64,000 nt of DNA from Brachypodium distachyon (taxonomy: Eukaryota > Streptophyta > Magnoliopsida > Poales > Poaceae). Each line of letters begins with the position of its first letter. Position 1 is the stretch's first letter. Shown here piece after piece: positions 48,901 to 61,517 of this stretch. A program made the translations under genes and the position numbers. The DNA is taken from contig NC_016132.3 of NCBI RefSeq assembly GCF_000005505.3, positions 51,846,914-51,910,913 on the forward strand. The letters are read 5' to 3'. The notes below the pieces were generated by a model. That model was not told the DNA's origin, made no database searches, and was given only the letters and a program-made list of their open reading frames with translations.

Positions 48901-49772
48901 GAAAGCTTTCGGTTCTGATGATTTCAGGAAGATCCCCAATGGTGTAAATGGTAATCCATAGGTCTTGAGAAAAGGTAAGTGTACGTTTTGTGGTTGTGAA
49001 TAGAAGTTGGCTAAGACATCCCTCTTTTGACTAATTGATCCCAGGTATTGAGGAAAGGATGCATATAATTTGGGATAGTATGGTGGTAAGTTATGATTTT
49101 CAGTGTTATTTTCAATGGATTTGAAGTTCAACAATAGGTACTCGATTGGTGTCATAGTGAGTATTTTTGTTCTCTGACTCCACACGATATGTGCAGGAGA
49201 CTGGCAAGATAACTGTCACTGATTATGTGAGAGTGACTAGCACAGAATGGTATTGCAGAAATTCAATAGCTATGTAAAAATAATCAGAAACAAAACAAAA
49301 ATTATCAGTTTAAATGATGCATATAACTCGAATATTTTCAGCGCCAAGATCTTCAACATATACCCTCAGAAAGGAGCAATCATGGAGGGATCTGATGCGG
49401 ACATCATCATCCTAAACCCCAAAGGGAGCTTTGTGATGGGTGCCCACACACACCATTCAAGGTCCAACACAAACGTGTACGAGGGCAGAAAAGGAAAGGT
49501 TGGATCATCATTGCTCACAAACTATATCTGACATAGAACTCGAGATCTGACCTGTGGATGTTTCTGTCCAACTGGTGCAGGGAATGGTTGAGGTCACCAT
49601 ATCAAGGGGGAGAGTGGTATGGGAAGATGGCACTCTGAATGTTGCGGCCGGTTCAGGAAGATACATCAGGACGCCGCCTTTCGGCTACCTCTTCGATGGC
49701 ATTGAGAAATCAGATGCTGCCTACAGAGCTTCCCTCCGTGCTCCTGTACAACGTAGTAAAGCTGCTGCTTAA
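45979..49772 (+). CDS. PYD2: Dihydropyrimidinase (EC 3.5.2.2), 13 exons, 532 aa
   Basis: Exons: 45979-46059, 46143-46304, 47154-47208, 47290-47559, 47759-47970, 48121-48241, 48508-48595, 48667-48745, 48863-48950, 49045-49085, 49199-49251, 49342-49498, 49581-49772; sum 1599 nt, all phases agree. The first 21 residues are a hydrophobic signal-like segment ([15 protein letters not shown]). Metal ligands by family alignment: H105 and H107 (GIDPHTH), K195 to be carboxylated (SFKFFMAYK), H228 (MVHAENG), H284 (YVVHVMS), D361 (VGTDHC). Family knowledge: opens the ring of dihydrouracil and dihydrothymine, the second step of pyrimidine breakdown, and recycles nitrogen. The start chosen is the ATG at 45979; the frame is open a little upstream but without an ATG. 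It converges with the TGA gene, stop to stop about 860 bp. Confidence 0.94.
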
Positions 49773-50630
49773 GGGTCTCCATGTCTGGTCTCATTGGCCC
49801 ATGATGGTTGCACCACCATCCTATCTGGTTCAGGAACAAATTGCTCCCAAGGTGAACACCTTCTGTTCCTTGTGTAACTTGTATATAGTCTGCCTTTATT
49901 GATATGCAGATCCGGGATAGGTAACATTCTAAAACTACGTATGTATACAAGGCAACTTATTGTTTTCAGGAACATGCAAAGTACCTTTCTGATTGGAAAT
50001 ACTACAAATTTGATTCAGTTCATCATGTTTTAACTAGAAAGCGTGCAACTTAAATATGCGTGGAAATCTGATATACCTTCCAGACATTCCCTCCTGGGAC
50101 CGTTTACTCCAGTTTGGTTCTTTCCTCCCTGGGACGTTTCAGTTTGCTGATTGAGGATACGTTGATGATAGACACGGTCATAACTCGAGTTGTTTGGTTA
50201 AAAGGGAATAAAGATTATCACTGGTTAGTGAGTGATGAAGTAACAGAGGTTTGTTTGGAAGAGAACTCGGCCAAAAGATATTGGAATGCTTAAATCTGAT
50301 AAACATGTGATCTCGTCACTTCGTCAGGTTGTATGATCTTGAGGCAATTGTACCATAACTGCATCACCTAATAAGATCTCAAATTATTCCACAAAGAATT
50401 TACATCTCCATTTTTCTCAAAAATGTGACAAACTTGTCAAATAATTGATAATATGATGTCTACAGGCAACAATTTCACTTTAACACGTACATGTGACTAT
50501 TTTGACCCAAACCTCTCACCAGTACGAGAACAATGTGACGAAGGGAACACCTGAATTCCTATGGGACTAATACAACAGAGGATACAGTACATAACCAATA
50601 TCTTATTTATGAATTGATTATTGATTCAAT
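49773..50630. other. Convergent 3' spacer (dihydropyrimidinase / TGA)
   Basis: 3' flanks of two genes that face each other. No open frame or element recognised. Confidence 0.5.
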
Positions 50631-53600
50631 TTATTCCCGTGGACGAGCAAGCCAAAGAGAACTCAAAGCACGTAGCCGTGAGAAGTAGTCGCTTATAGCA
50701 AGCAGAGCTCGTGCAGATTGGCGAGTAGTTAATATACGTTGCATTTGCTGAAGTGTTTGTAGCCGCAGATTATCAGCCTGCAGATAAGACATTGGTAAAA
50801 AGTTAATTAAAAAAATGAGTTTTCTTGCTATTCGCCCATATTCCAGCCTGCATCAGTTCAAGTAGAATTGTACAGCTCAAAGCCAGGTATATACTTTTCT
50901 TTTGGGATTTTTATTACTGTATCTGTTAGTACCATTTGGATAGGCAATACAGTACAGCAAGCATCATGCAGGCGTTCCATTTCAGAGTAACGTTGGAACT
51001 TGGCTATGCTACTCCCAAAATTCATTCTCCAAGATTAAATACTATGATGCAAAAGAAATGGAATACATTGATGAAGGAACTCTATGTTTTAGTAATGAAG
51101 TAGGAAAAGGCCATATTCGAGCTAAGAAATCAAACCTGGGTGGTGGGATTGTATTATTGTGCATGGACCCACCCATTCTAGGCTAAATTCGGTTCTCCAA
51201 AAAATGATCTAAGTATATTACATTACCCAAATAGTCTGCGCAAGACGCCTCAGGCAATATCCAACAAATTAAGCAAAACAAAGAGCAACTGCATGACTGG
51301 TGTAAGTTACCTGCCGTAGGAAGTTTTCTAGGGTTCCGAGTTTTCCCATAGCCATTGCCATCTGTCCCATGTAGTTTGCAACATTGCTGGAAGATCCTGC
51401 AGGGCCCAGGGATCCAGATGCTAAGGTTTCTGCAAGGGACTGTTGTAGTGCCTCCATTCCTTGAGAAAGAGCATCTTCAGCTTGTTGAGAGGACTGTTGC
51501 AGGTTGCATATGCCAGCAAGCTGCTGCTCAGTAAGAGGTTCTAGTTGACCTGCCAGTAACTGCAACAGAAATGCCAGTACTAAAAAAACTAGATGGAGAC
51601 ATAGTAATTCTTTATCACGAGTTAATCATATCGACTTTTCTTTATTGCCTGTGGAAAATAAAAACATTGCTATCTAAATAAAAATCCATTGGGCTCGCCT
51701 TGGTGTTTACATGCAAGAATATGAGGAATTTAACCGTGACTGCAATAAATTGCATCAGATCGGTACCTTAAGGAGCTCAGATGATCTGAAGCCACCTAAC
51801 CACATGAAACACCTTTCAGCAGGAGTCTTCCACATTCCCGAGAGCACATGGAAAACATCTGCTTTGGCTGCTACACCCTTTAGCCTGAAAAATTCATCAT
51901 AGTGTGCCATGATGCAATCAACAATACTCCGAAGGTCATCATCGCCAGCATGTGCATTGACTCCAGCCCTCAACTCATTTATATGCTTGTTATGTTCCTC
52001 CAACCATCGTGCATACTCCATGTCAAATGCCAGAGCTCCTACGAATTACATAACATTAACGTAGAAGGCAGTGAAAGTATAATGGGAAAAGGGCTTCCCC
52101 AAATGACAAGGATAATGCATGTAACGTAATATTATTTTTCAAGGTACAATACTTCTCTCGGTACACAAGCATATGCTAGATATCATGGTAACTACTTTCA
52201 GTTATCCACTGATGCAAGACTTCTCCAGCCAAGAAATATTTATCAGAAATTCTCAGGGGGGTAAAATTTTGTAAGTAATAAGGGGTTCAGTGCACCAGAA
52301 ATGGGCATGGATGGGGGTATTGACACACAAAAGCCCAAAACAGGGGTGTACAAAACATTGCTACAAAGAATGTTCGGTTAACATGGCTGTTGTATCTAGC
52401 TTATTTTATCTTCCACATCCTATGGAGCACCCAAGAATAGGGCAAACAGAAGTGCCATAACAATATACAGTAAAAAGTACTGCTAAATATTAATCTAAAA
52501 CTCACAGAAAATATATAGAAAAAATAAAGCCATGAGTGTGTACTGCTACCATTTCCACTCGTTGAGTGAGACTGATCCCCTGACGATGAAATAAAAATAC
52601 CCTGCAGGAGTATATGTTGGTCAAGAAGTGTTGCATGTTTAACCCAAGAAACTTCTGATAAATCATATATGGAGGTCTAAAGCATATACCTGTTGGCGAG
52701 CCCGCTGAAGCTCTTGCTCTAATTGAGTAAGTTTCAATCTACTAGTCTCAAGGTTTTGGATGTATGCCTGACGAGGCCAAAGGGTGAAATAATGCAAATC
52801 AATACTCCCAGTTTGCACAATAAAACATACATGGGAGGAAACAGGGAAAAGGGTAGGATGCCAATAAAAATCTACCATTGCAAACAAAAATCATGAGCCA
52901 GGCTAAAACATTTAACACAAGCCTATGTTCCACTAATAGAGCTTTAGGGTGAAATAATACGCCATGCACTGTTTAGAAACTAGCATGTTACCACAGTAGG
53001 TCATGCGATCAAATCATAAATGGAATCTTAGATGAGCAGACATTTCAAGAATATACAAACTCACCTTCTTTCTTAAACGGCTTTTCCTAGCAGCTTCACG
53101 GTTTTGTGCAAGACGGCGAAGTGACTGTTGGTAATGGAAACTTCTTTCAACAATGGGTCATGAGTCATGACATGATCAAATCATCGAACATGTAGTGTTG
53201 ACTGTACCTTATGATCCAGTTGGTCCCTTGATTTGTCACTAGAATCAGAACCTGTGGGGGCAGCAAGATGTCCTTGTTCGAACTGTCAAGCACATAACCA
53301 TTAAGCCAACATGTTTCGGTATAAGCTGATCGATCATACTAAAAAGATATGCATAAATACAATGGTAAAAAACACTGCAACAATGGTTTCAGTAATTGAG
53401 TTCATGAGAAGTCAAACTCAATTAGTTTTTTTTTTTTACGGAACCTCGTCAAGAGGGCAGGGTGCTCCTGCAATTCATTATAGAAGAATAGAGTGGCTCT
53501 GTTTATGAGGAAAACCGAGCCGAAAACCATACAATGCCCGGCTTATTCAAGGAAAGCCGTGCGAAAAACCCTGCCTGCAAGCAAACACAAGACATACACC

Positions 53601-55915
53601 GAAAAACAAGCAACAACCACCAGAGCGAACCCCCTCCTGCTCCAACGACACCGAACAGGGAGCAGATCCTAACGCCAGGAGAAGGTAGGCAGAACTGGGC
53701 TTCTTCAACAACCGGAGCAAAGAAGAGGCTGCTCTGGCAGGAGCGGCTCGCGCAAAGGCCAGCCTTATAGGAAACTAGCCACTAACCAAAGTTCATGTAA
53801 TAGCATACCTAACAGGTCATTCAAGCCATGCATATATGTACATTTACTAAAATTTCAAATATTGTTTAGGAAACTCAAACAACTCCTTATTCCTAAGAAT
53901 TTTGAATTTTTTTTATCAAACCTCCAAATCTAAGTAAGAAAACTTCAATATCATGTGTGTCATGACAGTGAGACAGACAGACTGATAAGCAAACAAGCTG
54001 AGGATGGTAGGTACCATTTGGTTCCTCTCATCAACGTCAATGTCTGGATCTGTTGATGTATCAGTCCTAGGACTTGTATCAGCCATACTTGACTCTCCCC
54101 AGTTCTCACTGTTACGAGTTCTTAAAGCTACTATATTTGATTGCACTCCCTTTTGCTGTAGTAGTGCCTGAGGATCAACTGTTGTTATTGCTGCTGCTGC
54201 CGCCGCCGCCGCCGTAGTAGCTAGATCAGTCGGAGAAATTGACTGCATTTAAGTGCAAAAATTGATCAAATCCTGTTGCAGATAGAATATCACTTAATGA
54301 ATGGGTGTCCGATCTGTCACCAGCAACCATCAGTGCATACCTTTCCGTAATTTCCAAACTGCAGGGGGTCACTAATAAATGTATGATTGTTTGGCTTCAG
54401 ATTGAACAAAGTATCTGAACATCAGAAAATAAAGGAGATACTGATAAAACTTTAGTGATCATGAACATCCACATTGCTGCTTATTAAATTTACATGTGCC
54501 CAACAGTGGACGACCAAATTAATTTCCACAAACAGAAAAAGAGCACGCAACAACAAATTAGTTTCAAGTGTACTCCCTCCGTCCCATAATTCTTGTCGCT
54601 GTTTTAGTACAAATTTGAACTAAAACAGAGACAAGAATTATGCGATGGAGGGAGTATTTGATTAGGAACAGAACCACATACTTGCACTAAGATTAGCAAG
54701 ATCTTCTATTCTGAATCCAGCAGACTGCGCAAGCGCCCCGAAGTCTGTAACTCGAGAAGTTTGCATGATGTTCACATCTGTGGGGCTGCAAAGCATTATT
54801 CAACACAATTAGATAAAGGTCACAAATTTATGAGCGTACAACAAAGCATTTCGCTTTTCTTCTTGTCTTGCGCATCACAATAGACATAATACACCGTATG
54901 CTCATTTTATATTGCCCATACACTAACTGTCACGATGTGATCCATACATTGTTTTCCCTCTACAAGAATCACACTGTCATTCAGTTGGATCAGTTAGGAA
55001 CTTATATCTATTTACTACCCCATATGAGGGACCACTCATGCAAGAGCATATATTTGCTTCTGGACCATAAAAATATAGTTTCTTCAACAGGTATGACTTA
55101 GAAAAATCTGAATATCATGACAGAGATTTTGCAAATCTCAGCCCCCACAATGTAGCATACTCCCTAATACGTACTTCATTCAAGTTATTACATGAGTTGA
55201 ACCCAAGTTGTGCATGCCCAACCTGCGTGCTTTCCTTTTTCTGAAGATCTGGACCTACCACGGTAATGATTTCCGGTGTCCTGGTTGAGGACATATGTGT
55301 TTTTGGTCCTGTGATGAGTGATAAGCCCCTGAGAGAGCTAATGATGCACAAAGAAATTAATCATGCCATGGCAGCGAGAGAGTGAGGCCTCAAGGCAATC
55401 ATTGCCCCTTTCATCTTTTCACCCCCCAAGCATACACAGCAGCAACCTCAACCGTATACTAGCAAAGCTGCTCACTCCGGCTACGAATCATTACGGCACT
55501 TGAGCAAAAGGCCACCACACTCCACTCCACATCGGCAAGAGCTAATCAGCAAAAATTAAAAATTAAAAGCGACCAACTTTTTCCCTCCTGGGAAGCAGCA
55601 GGAGCAATCAGCGGCGCCCCAACGCGGCGCCCGGTGCCATTGATAAATTAAGTAATCAGCAGTTTAACCAGGGATCATAATCGCGTCGTGCAGTACAGGC
55701 AGGCAAGTGAGACAACAGGGAGCATGCAGGCAGGAATGAGCAACCAAACGGGACAAGGAATGAAGGAAAGAAACCATCAGAAAATGGAGAAGGGGAGTGG
55801 CGGCGCATGGCGGGGAAACGTACATGGTGTGCTGAGGAGCCCCGAAGCCCGGCATCGGCCCGCGCGCATCTTCCGCCGCTGCCGCTGCCGGCCCTCCTCC
55901 TCGCCTACTCTCCAT
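50631..55915 (-). CDS. TGA-type bZIP transcription factor with DOG1 domain, 11 exons, 476 aa
   Basis: Exons (minus): 55915-55824, 54785-54682, 54414-54341, 54242-54015, 53282-53208, 53124-53065, 52767-52690, 52601-52550, 52038-51767, 51559-51311, 50777-50631; sum 1431 nt, phases agree. The basic region is residues 192-211 (NREAARKSRLRKK) with the zipper following (212-237). The DOG1/TGA region occupies the C-terminal half (EYARWLEEH, CIMAHYDEFFRLK, FLRQADNLRLQTLQQM, ending RALSSLWLARPRE). The long N-terminus with a poly-Ala run (encoded near 54195-54215) suggests the TGA9/TGA10 or LIGULELESS2-like branch, an inference. Family knowledge: TGA factors bind TGACG elements and often act with NPR1-type or ROXY glutaredoxin partners. 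A LINE fragment and a MITE sit in introns. The start is the first ATG in frame. Confidence 0.93.
53431..53770 (-). mobile_element. LINE 3'-end fragment in a TGA intron
   Basis: Starts on the plus strand with a T run (53428-53439), that is, a minus-strand A tail. Next to it on the minus strand are GACGAGGTTCCG, TCTTCTATAATGAATTGCAG, ATAAGCCGGGCATTGTATGG and a GGTTTTTCGCACGG phrase, resembling grass LINE 3' UTRs as recalled. It is in sense with the host gene, within intron 53283-54014. I could not find a clear target duplication. Confidence 0.6.
54573..54654. mobile_element. Stowaway MITE, near-perfect 82-bp hairpin in a TGA intron
   Basis: CTCCCTCCGTCCCATAATTC at the left pairs with GAATTATGCGATGGAGGGAG at the right; about 33 of 36 arm bases match. 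TA flanks both sides (54571-54572, 54655-54656). It lies in the intron 54415-54681. Confidence 0.88.
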
Positions 55916-56708
55916 TCGCCAGCCGCCACCATCAATCACTGTGCACCTCCGGTGCTGCTATCTGACCCATCGCCTTCGCGGTCACACACCACCAACCAAG
56001 GGATTCTTTCTTCAACACCACGACGGCCGCCAACGGGGACGAATCAAGAAGGCGCGGAGGGGGGGAGAGGGACAGGCCTGGCTTGTGAAGAAACAGAAAG
56101 AAAAAGGCTGGGATACTCTGATCAGCTGAGCAAGTAGTGACCTGACGGGGAGGGGTGACGGTGAGAAAGCCGGCGCTCTATTGTGTTGGGGGGGGGGGGG
56201 GGGGGGGGGAGGAAAATGAGGGAGGAACGGTGGAAGCGGGGCGAGTCCACCGGCGACAGCGGCAGGAGGACAGGGCCGTGCTTATTTAGCTTAAGGAACG
56301 CAGTGCCTCAAATTCCGGCTATTGTTTAATGATGGTTTCTTGGTTCTGCGAGTCCCGTGGAGGAGGAGTGACGTTTGGAGCAGAGCAATCTCTAGGCGGG
56401 AGCCATCCACTCTGCCCGTGCGCCACAGTGGGCTACTGTGAGCTACTGTGAGGCGGTCAGACTCGCCCCATGCTTACTCCGTAAATGCTTAACGATGCTA
56501 GTGCAGTTGCTAGAGGTAATAAGTTTATCTCAACTTCAACATCAAACATCGTGGCTCTGTTAGTCAGTTAATGGATTGGTGAGAAATTTGTTTTACAATT
56601 ATAGAAAAAGATTGAGAGGTGATGAACCACCGCGATTTTCGACGGAAAACGGCAAAACACACATAAAAATGCAGCAATCTTATGCAGTGTCGAAAATATT
56701 AAGAAGTA
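55916..56708. other. TGA promoter/leader region
   Basis: GC-rich leader (55916-56160), then a G22 run and AT-richer DNA. A duplicated GTGGGCTACTGTGAGCTACTGTGAG lies near 56425-56455. No other gene recognised. Confidence 0.5.
56188..56209. repeat. G22 homopolymer about 270 bp upstream of the TGA start codon
   Basis: Uninterrupted run of 22 G on the plus strand, so C22 on the TGA coding strand. Length could be affected by sequencing error. Confidence 0.9.
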
Positions 56709-57724
56709 GAGTAAATTTCAGAAAATCATACTTTTCTATCCACTTGTCGCTAATTTGTCCGGATTTCCCACATGTCCGGCCCACCTGTCAGACAAATAAT
56801 CGGATCCGACACGACCCGTTAGTGACCGAATAACTGGTCCCCTCTCTCTCCCAGCAAAATTCCCCATCTGTATTTACTCCCCTGTTCCCCGCCGGTCTTC
56901 CCGTCGTGTGGATTGATCTAGATGAAGGCGTGCTAGCTTGATTCATTAGCAGCTAGTCACTGAAGCTCAGCTTTGATCCATGGATATTGGTGTTGTGGAT
57001 CAATGGGGCTTACAAGGGGCTGCCGGACTCGATCTCGTTCATGGACGACATGTCCTCCTTCATGTCGACGACGCGGGCCTCGAGTTGCTGCCTCTGCAGC
57101 TGCTCCGCCATCTCGCGGTCCGCGATCTGCTCTGCCATCTCCTCGCGAGGCCTTAGAGCCCCGAGCCATCGCCTGACATCGCTCTTCTTCCCCAACTCCG
57201 GCAGGAGCGCCGTCGCTTCGTGCGCTACTGGTTCCCCGCGTCCCTCGCCTCTCCGTCCGCACCACCAGCTCCGCTGCGAAGCCACGAGCACGACGCCACC
57301 TTCTCCCTCAACTCTGGCCGCCCCAATCTCTCCCGCGCCGTCACGCTCGCTTGCCGCCGCAAGCCTGCCGTCGACCGTCCGCCTCTGTCCTCACCTTGCC
57401 TCCTCGACCACGCCGCTGGATTCGCCGCGCCTCCACGGACCTCGACAGCAAAGCCAAGTCGCCATGCGCATCTTCCCCGAGTCCGGCCATAGGACGGGGA
57501 GGCACGGAGTGGGAGGGTTAACGGGTCGGGTCGGATCGGATCCGACGTGGCGACTGACATGTGAGACCCAGCTGTCGGAAATCCCGTCAAGTTCACTAAT
57601 CCGTTCGTTTTGGGCTTGGTGTTACATTTTGCCCGAATGGTTGTGGTGCAGCGGACAAATTAGCGACAAGTGTGGTTTTGTGAGACAAGTGGCTAGGAAG
57701 GTGTGGTTTTCTGAAATTTAACTC
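56709..57724. mobile_element. Small Mutator-like element with 9-bp TSD (Pack-MULE candidate)
   Basis: Perfect 9-bp direct repeats TAAGAAGTA flank it (56700-56708 and 57725-57733). The ends are inverted repeats: left GAGTAAATTTCAGAAAATCA, right on the other strand GAGTTAAATTTCAGAAAACC. Further in, both arms share CCACTTGTCGCTAATTTGTCCG/ACACTTGTCGCTAATTTGTC, GGGATTTCC-type and TCGGATCCGA motifs. The arms are about 120 bp (left) and about 200 bp (right). The interior (57000-57480) is far richer in GC than the arms and has a minus-strand frame (57291-57010) ending in a charged helix-like stretch (REEMAEQIADREMAEQ). This looks like captured genic DNA, but I do not recognise the source. Confidence 0.82.
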
Positions 57725-57733
57725 TAAGAAGTA

Positions 57734-58982
57734 AAATAAACTTGTGAAAGTATCATGGTAGCCCGTGATGATTTGGTAGCGTTGTTCCGATGATTCAAAT
57801 AAAGTCCCGCGAAAAACAAATGTAGCTTTCCAAGAAGTTTGAGTCAATTAAAATAAATCTTATAAAATTAGTGCAGATGGATCTTAAGAAAAAACTCATA
57901 TATGATTTGATCCTTCTATAAATCAAAATATCATCAATCTCTAACCATCATACATTTCTTTGAATTTTCCATGAAAATCCTTTTAAATCAATGAGACAAA
58001 AAATCCTACATCAATCCAAATGGGTCTGCTCATGAATCACAACTTCTAAGTAAAACAACAATTTAGCTTCAATTTGTAGTTTCTGGTATGAAATTGACGG
58101 TGGCATGTTCATTCCGCTAATAACTCCCATGTGAACCTCTCTAAATTGTACTTACTCACTTTTATCATGCGAAAGGGTCACTATAAACAAAATAGAGTCA
58201 AACTTTTCAAATGCGAACTACTACTCTCTTCATTTCACAAAGGTTGACGTATTTTGTTTCGTTAAAACAAGTCTTTGACCAATGATAACTCTATTAATAT
58301 GTGTTTTTACATACATGAAATTTATATCAATTAATTTGTCTTTAAAAATTCGTTCTACTAATCATAATTTGACGTATTTTGTTTCGTTAAGACAAGTCTT
58401 TCGGAGCGAGGGGCTGCGCAGCAGGGAGACAGCCGGGTTAGGTTGCGAACTCGCGGCACAAACGATCTGGACCATCTGGTGCATTTTTTTTCTTCACTAA
58501 ACTGCTGCAGCATTTCCGAGGACTTGTTAAAACCCCGTTATCTCTTCAACTAACCCCCTCGGGAGCGCCACCGATTTCCAAATTCCTATCCTCGTCGTAT
58601 CATTCATTCACGTCACAACAATCCAAAAATTTCGTTTCGTTTCGCGAAGAAGCTACAAGCGAAAACGTAAAAGCTCGTAAGCCTTTTTTTTTAATCCAGG
58701 TTAGATTTCAGCTTTTTGAACCAAACACTTTTCTCTGTTCATTTTTTTCACCGAGCTGTACCACTACTACCAGAAAGGAAGTGTCAGGGATGAGGGATCG
58801 TCTGAGCCTGCCCGCTGCTTCGGCCTTCGGGGTCATATGACCGTCCAATCCGGTGGCTGTCATTCTTGAATTTGCGTGAGCCGCTCGTTACCATGTTACT
58901 GATGTAGTATTCCATACGCAATGCACCGCGCTGACAGATCCACTGTTCTTCGGTTTATAGATGTTTCTTTTGTTGAATACTT
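57734..58982. other. Intergenic
   Basis: AT-rich. The phrase TTGACGTATTTTGTTTCGTTAA with ACAAGTCTTT occurs at about 58242 and 58369 in direct orientation, probably two related MITE ends. No gene recognised. Confidence 0.5.
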
Positions 58983-59988
58983 TCTTTTTTTTTTTTTGAC
59001 TGAAAACAACATGAGAGGCTCCTGGTGCTGTATATATATATAATAAATAAAATATTTACATATTTATAAAAATGTGAACAGGAGCATTTACCTGCTATTC
59101 AGAAAAGATTTAACAAACTAGTAAGAGAATGTGAATGGGATTGAGGCAGCCTGTAGCCAAGCAAAGATAAATCAGAAATAAATTTAGCTAGCCAGCCCTA
59201 AAAAGTGGCAGGCTCTTTCTCAAAAACAAGCTTATTTCTAATCTTCCAAATGTTCCAGGCCACCAAAGAGAACACTTCAAAAAAGAGTGGGTTATTGTAG
59301 CGATTTTTAATCATTGGAAGAGCTTCAATGAAGGAGGTGTTTCTTGGTCAGATTATGTTGGTATGTTGCCAGCACCTCTTGCTGAAAGAACACTCAAAGA
59401 ATAGATGATTCAATGTTTCTTCACTTCTGGTGTTACACGGCACACAGTTTAAGCTTGAATCAATGTGATGATTCCTTTTGGCAAGCATATTTCTAGTATT
59501 CAGTCTGTCACTAAGAAGCAACCAAACAAAAACCTTCACCTTTAGGGTAATTTAGATTTCCAAATCCACTTAAGGGAGCAGGTGGGTTGATCCTAGAGTA
59601 GCTTATAAAACTTATTTGCAGAGAATTTAGAACCCCAGGTTGGCACCCAAATATCATTACGAAGAGCAGAAATATCAGCCTCCACAATTAGATCATCTAA
59701 AGCATGCATCTGCTCTAAAGCCTCAAGGGAGATAGGAGTGAAAAAACCAGTAGCAATTAAACCAAGATTGCAATAATTCTCAATAGACATGTCTTCATCT
59801 CTAGCATAAGAGAAAAGACATGCTAGACTGGTAGAAATGGCACACTCATTACTCCAAGAATCCTAGCATAAAAGAATAGTATCCCCCCTTCCAGGCTTGC
59901 AAGTGGTGATACTTCTAAACAGATAAATTAATTTCAGAATAGTCTTCCACAACCAGAAAGAGCCAACAGGAAGAGCTGCTTGAGGAAC
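58983..59988 (-). mobile_element. Decayed L1-type LINE, 5'-truncated
   Basis: A T run at 58985-59000 marks the A tail on the minus strand. Translating the minus strand gives typical LINE ORF2 C-terminal features: SFWLWKTILKL, FSYARDEDM, then KVFVWLLLSDRLNTRNML and a zinc-binding domain (CVPC ... HLFFEC), then VAWNIWKIRNK. In-frame stops break it (for example after KFYKLL near 59593). Family knowledge: the zf-RVT domain follows reverse transcriptase in plant L1 elements. Confidence 0.82.
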
Positions 59989-60068
59989 CCCTCCGTTCCT
60001 AAATTCTTGTCATGATTTTAGTGCAAAATTGAACTAAAACCACGACAAAAATTTAGGAACGGAGAGAG
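59989..60068. mobile_element. Stowaway-like hairpin at the upstream end of the LINE
   Basis: CCTCCGTTCCTAAATTCTTG pairs with AAAAATTTAGGAACGGAGAG; TA on the right side (60069-60070), degenerate on the left. It is related to the hairpin at 54573-54654 (shared TTAGT...AATTGAACTAAAAC core). Confidence 0.72.
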
Positions 60069-60069
60069 T

Positions 60070-61425
60070 AACTTATTTTTCAATTTCAAAAACCCCAGAG
60101 AGAAAACGTTGGTGATTAGACTATAATGATGAAGAGAAGTGGTAAAACTTTGAAGTTTGAGGTGTCATTTTCGTAAGAAGACAGTCCAGACAGATAAAGA
60201 TGGGATCGCTTTGTTGTCGTTTGCATTCTCCGGGTACTTATCCAGTGGTCTCTTCTTGTTTGTCTTGCTTCTATCAGCCGGTGATGTTTGTTTGCCTTCG
60301 TACCACAAAGGAAAAACGAGTATCTTTCTGCTGTGCTTTTTCAACAGGCTTTTTTCTGTGCTTACTGCTACTCGTACTCCGTACTGGAGTAGTAAAAAAA
60401 AATACTACTCCGTATGTCCATTAGTTCATGTATTATCTTCATCAACCACTATCCCGGTGCATAAATTAAACTAGCTAGGATGACATTTGATTTGAGACGA
60501 GAACGCGACGGGGTGTTGTGCTCTGCCATGCTCCTAAAAATATGTCTTGTTTGGTCATATCATGTCTTATCGCGAAGTGGAAAATCAAGGATCAGTCATG
60601 TGCTTGGCGATTTGCTGAAATCTATCGAGATTTGCTAAGCACATGGTTGGTGAACTATTATGAGCACCTTGAAGTCAGATATGGATCGATTCTCATGTGT
60701 CCTTGCAAGCAAGGCAGCCGGAGCGACGAATCAAAAGCCGTGCTGCTATTGTGCATCTACAGCTCCGACCCTCGTCTGTCCAATCAAGCGGACACTAGAA
60801 ATAAAATACCATCCAAATTCCAAAAGACAGAAATCAATGCAGACATACTAACTCTGAAACCAATGCAGGTGCACTCAGTACTCCGTGTTTCTTTAAACGA
60901 GATGGGCACTGGCTAGAGCCTCTTTGGTTCAATTTTTAAAACGTGAGAATAGAGAAAATGCATAGATGCCTGTGGAAAACAAATGATTGGAAAGCATACT
61001 AAGAATTTATAGATTTTTGCCGTTTGATTCACAGGAAACAGAAAAACAAGGGACTCTTAATAAACATGGTCAAATTAAATCAAACCAAATGCAAAAATAA
61101 AGTTCTAATGTAATTATGTCGTTGATCACTCTTTGCTTGTTCTCATGCACTTGCGAGTGATCCTCCGCCCGTTCACAACTGTAAAGCTGCACCTGTGTGT
61201 CATTTCTTTCCTATCATAGTACTGCTTCAGCGTCAAGAACTGGCAACAAGGATTAATTAACGTAACCGCACGCCTACACTGCACTGCCTACTGTGTAGGT
61301 CTGGAGCGTAGTGGAGTAATTTGGGGTCCTCGATTGCCGTGCCAGCCCGCCTCTGCTGCCGTGCCTGAGCTACGTACGCCAAGTCCATCCAGTATAATAT
61401 ATGCGACTCCTCCCTGACGTGCTGT
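60070..61425. other. Intergenic
   Basis: No gene recognised. A small hairpin TACTCGTACTCCGTACTGGAG / ATACTACTCCGTATG lies near 60370-60414. Confidence 0.45.
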
Positions 61426-61517
61426 ATGCTTGGTACTCCACGTTTGGTTCCCAGATTCCAGCTCCCCATCATCCACGGTGCAATGCTTGGCACTGCACGT
61501 TTGGTTCCCATATTCCA
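61426..61517. repeat. Two-copy short repeat
   Basis: TGCTTGGTACTCCACGTTTGG and TGCTTGGCACTGCACGTTTGG, each followed by TTCCCA(G/T)ATTCCAG, about 57 bp apart. Confidence 0.7.

Noticed and set aside
57225..57721. Overlapping frames on both strands inside the small MULE as host genes
   Set aside because: They lie within a bounded transposon and cross its terminal arm; at best captured fragments.
59348..59790. Minus-strand frames as a host zinc-finger gene
   Set aside because: Motifs are those of the LINE ORF2 C-terminus, with stops and an A tail.
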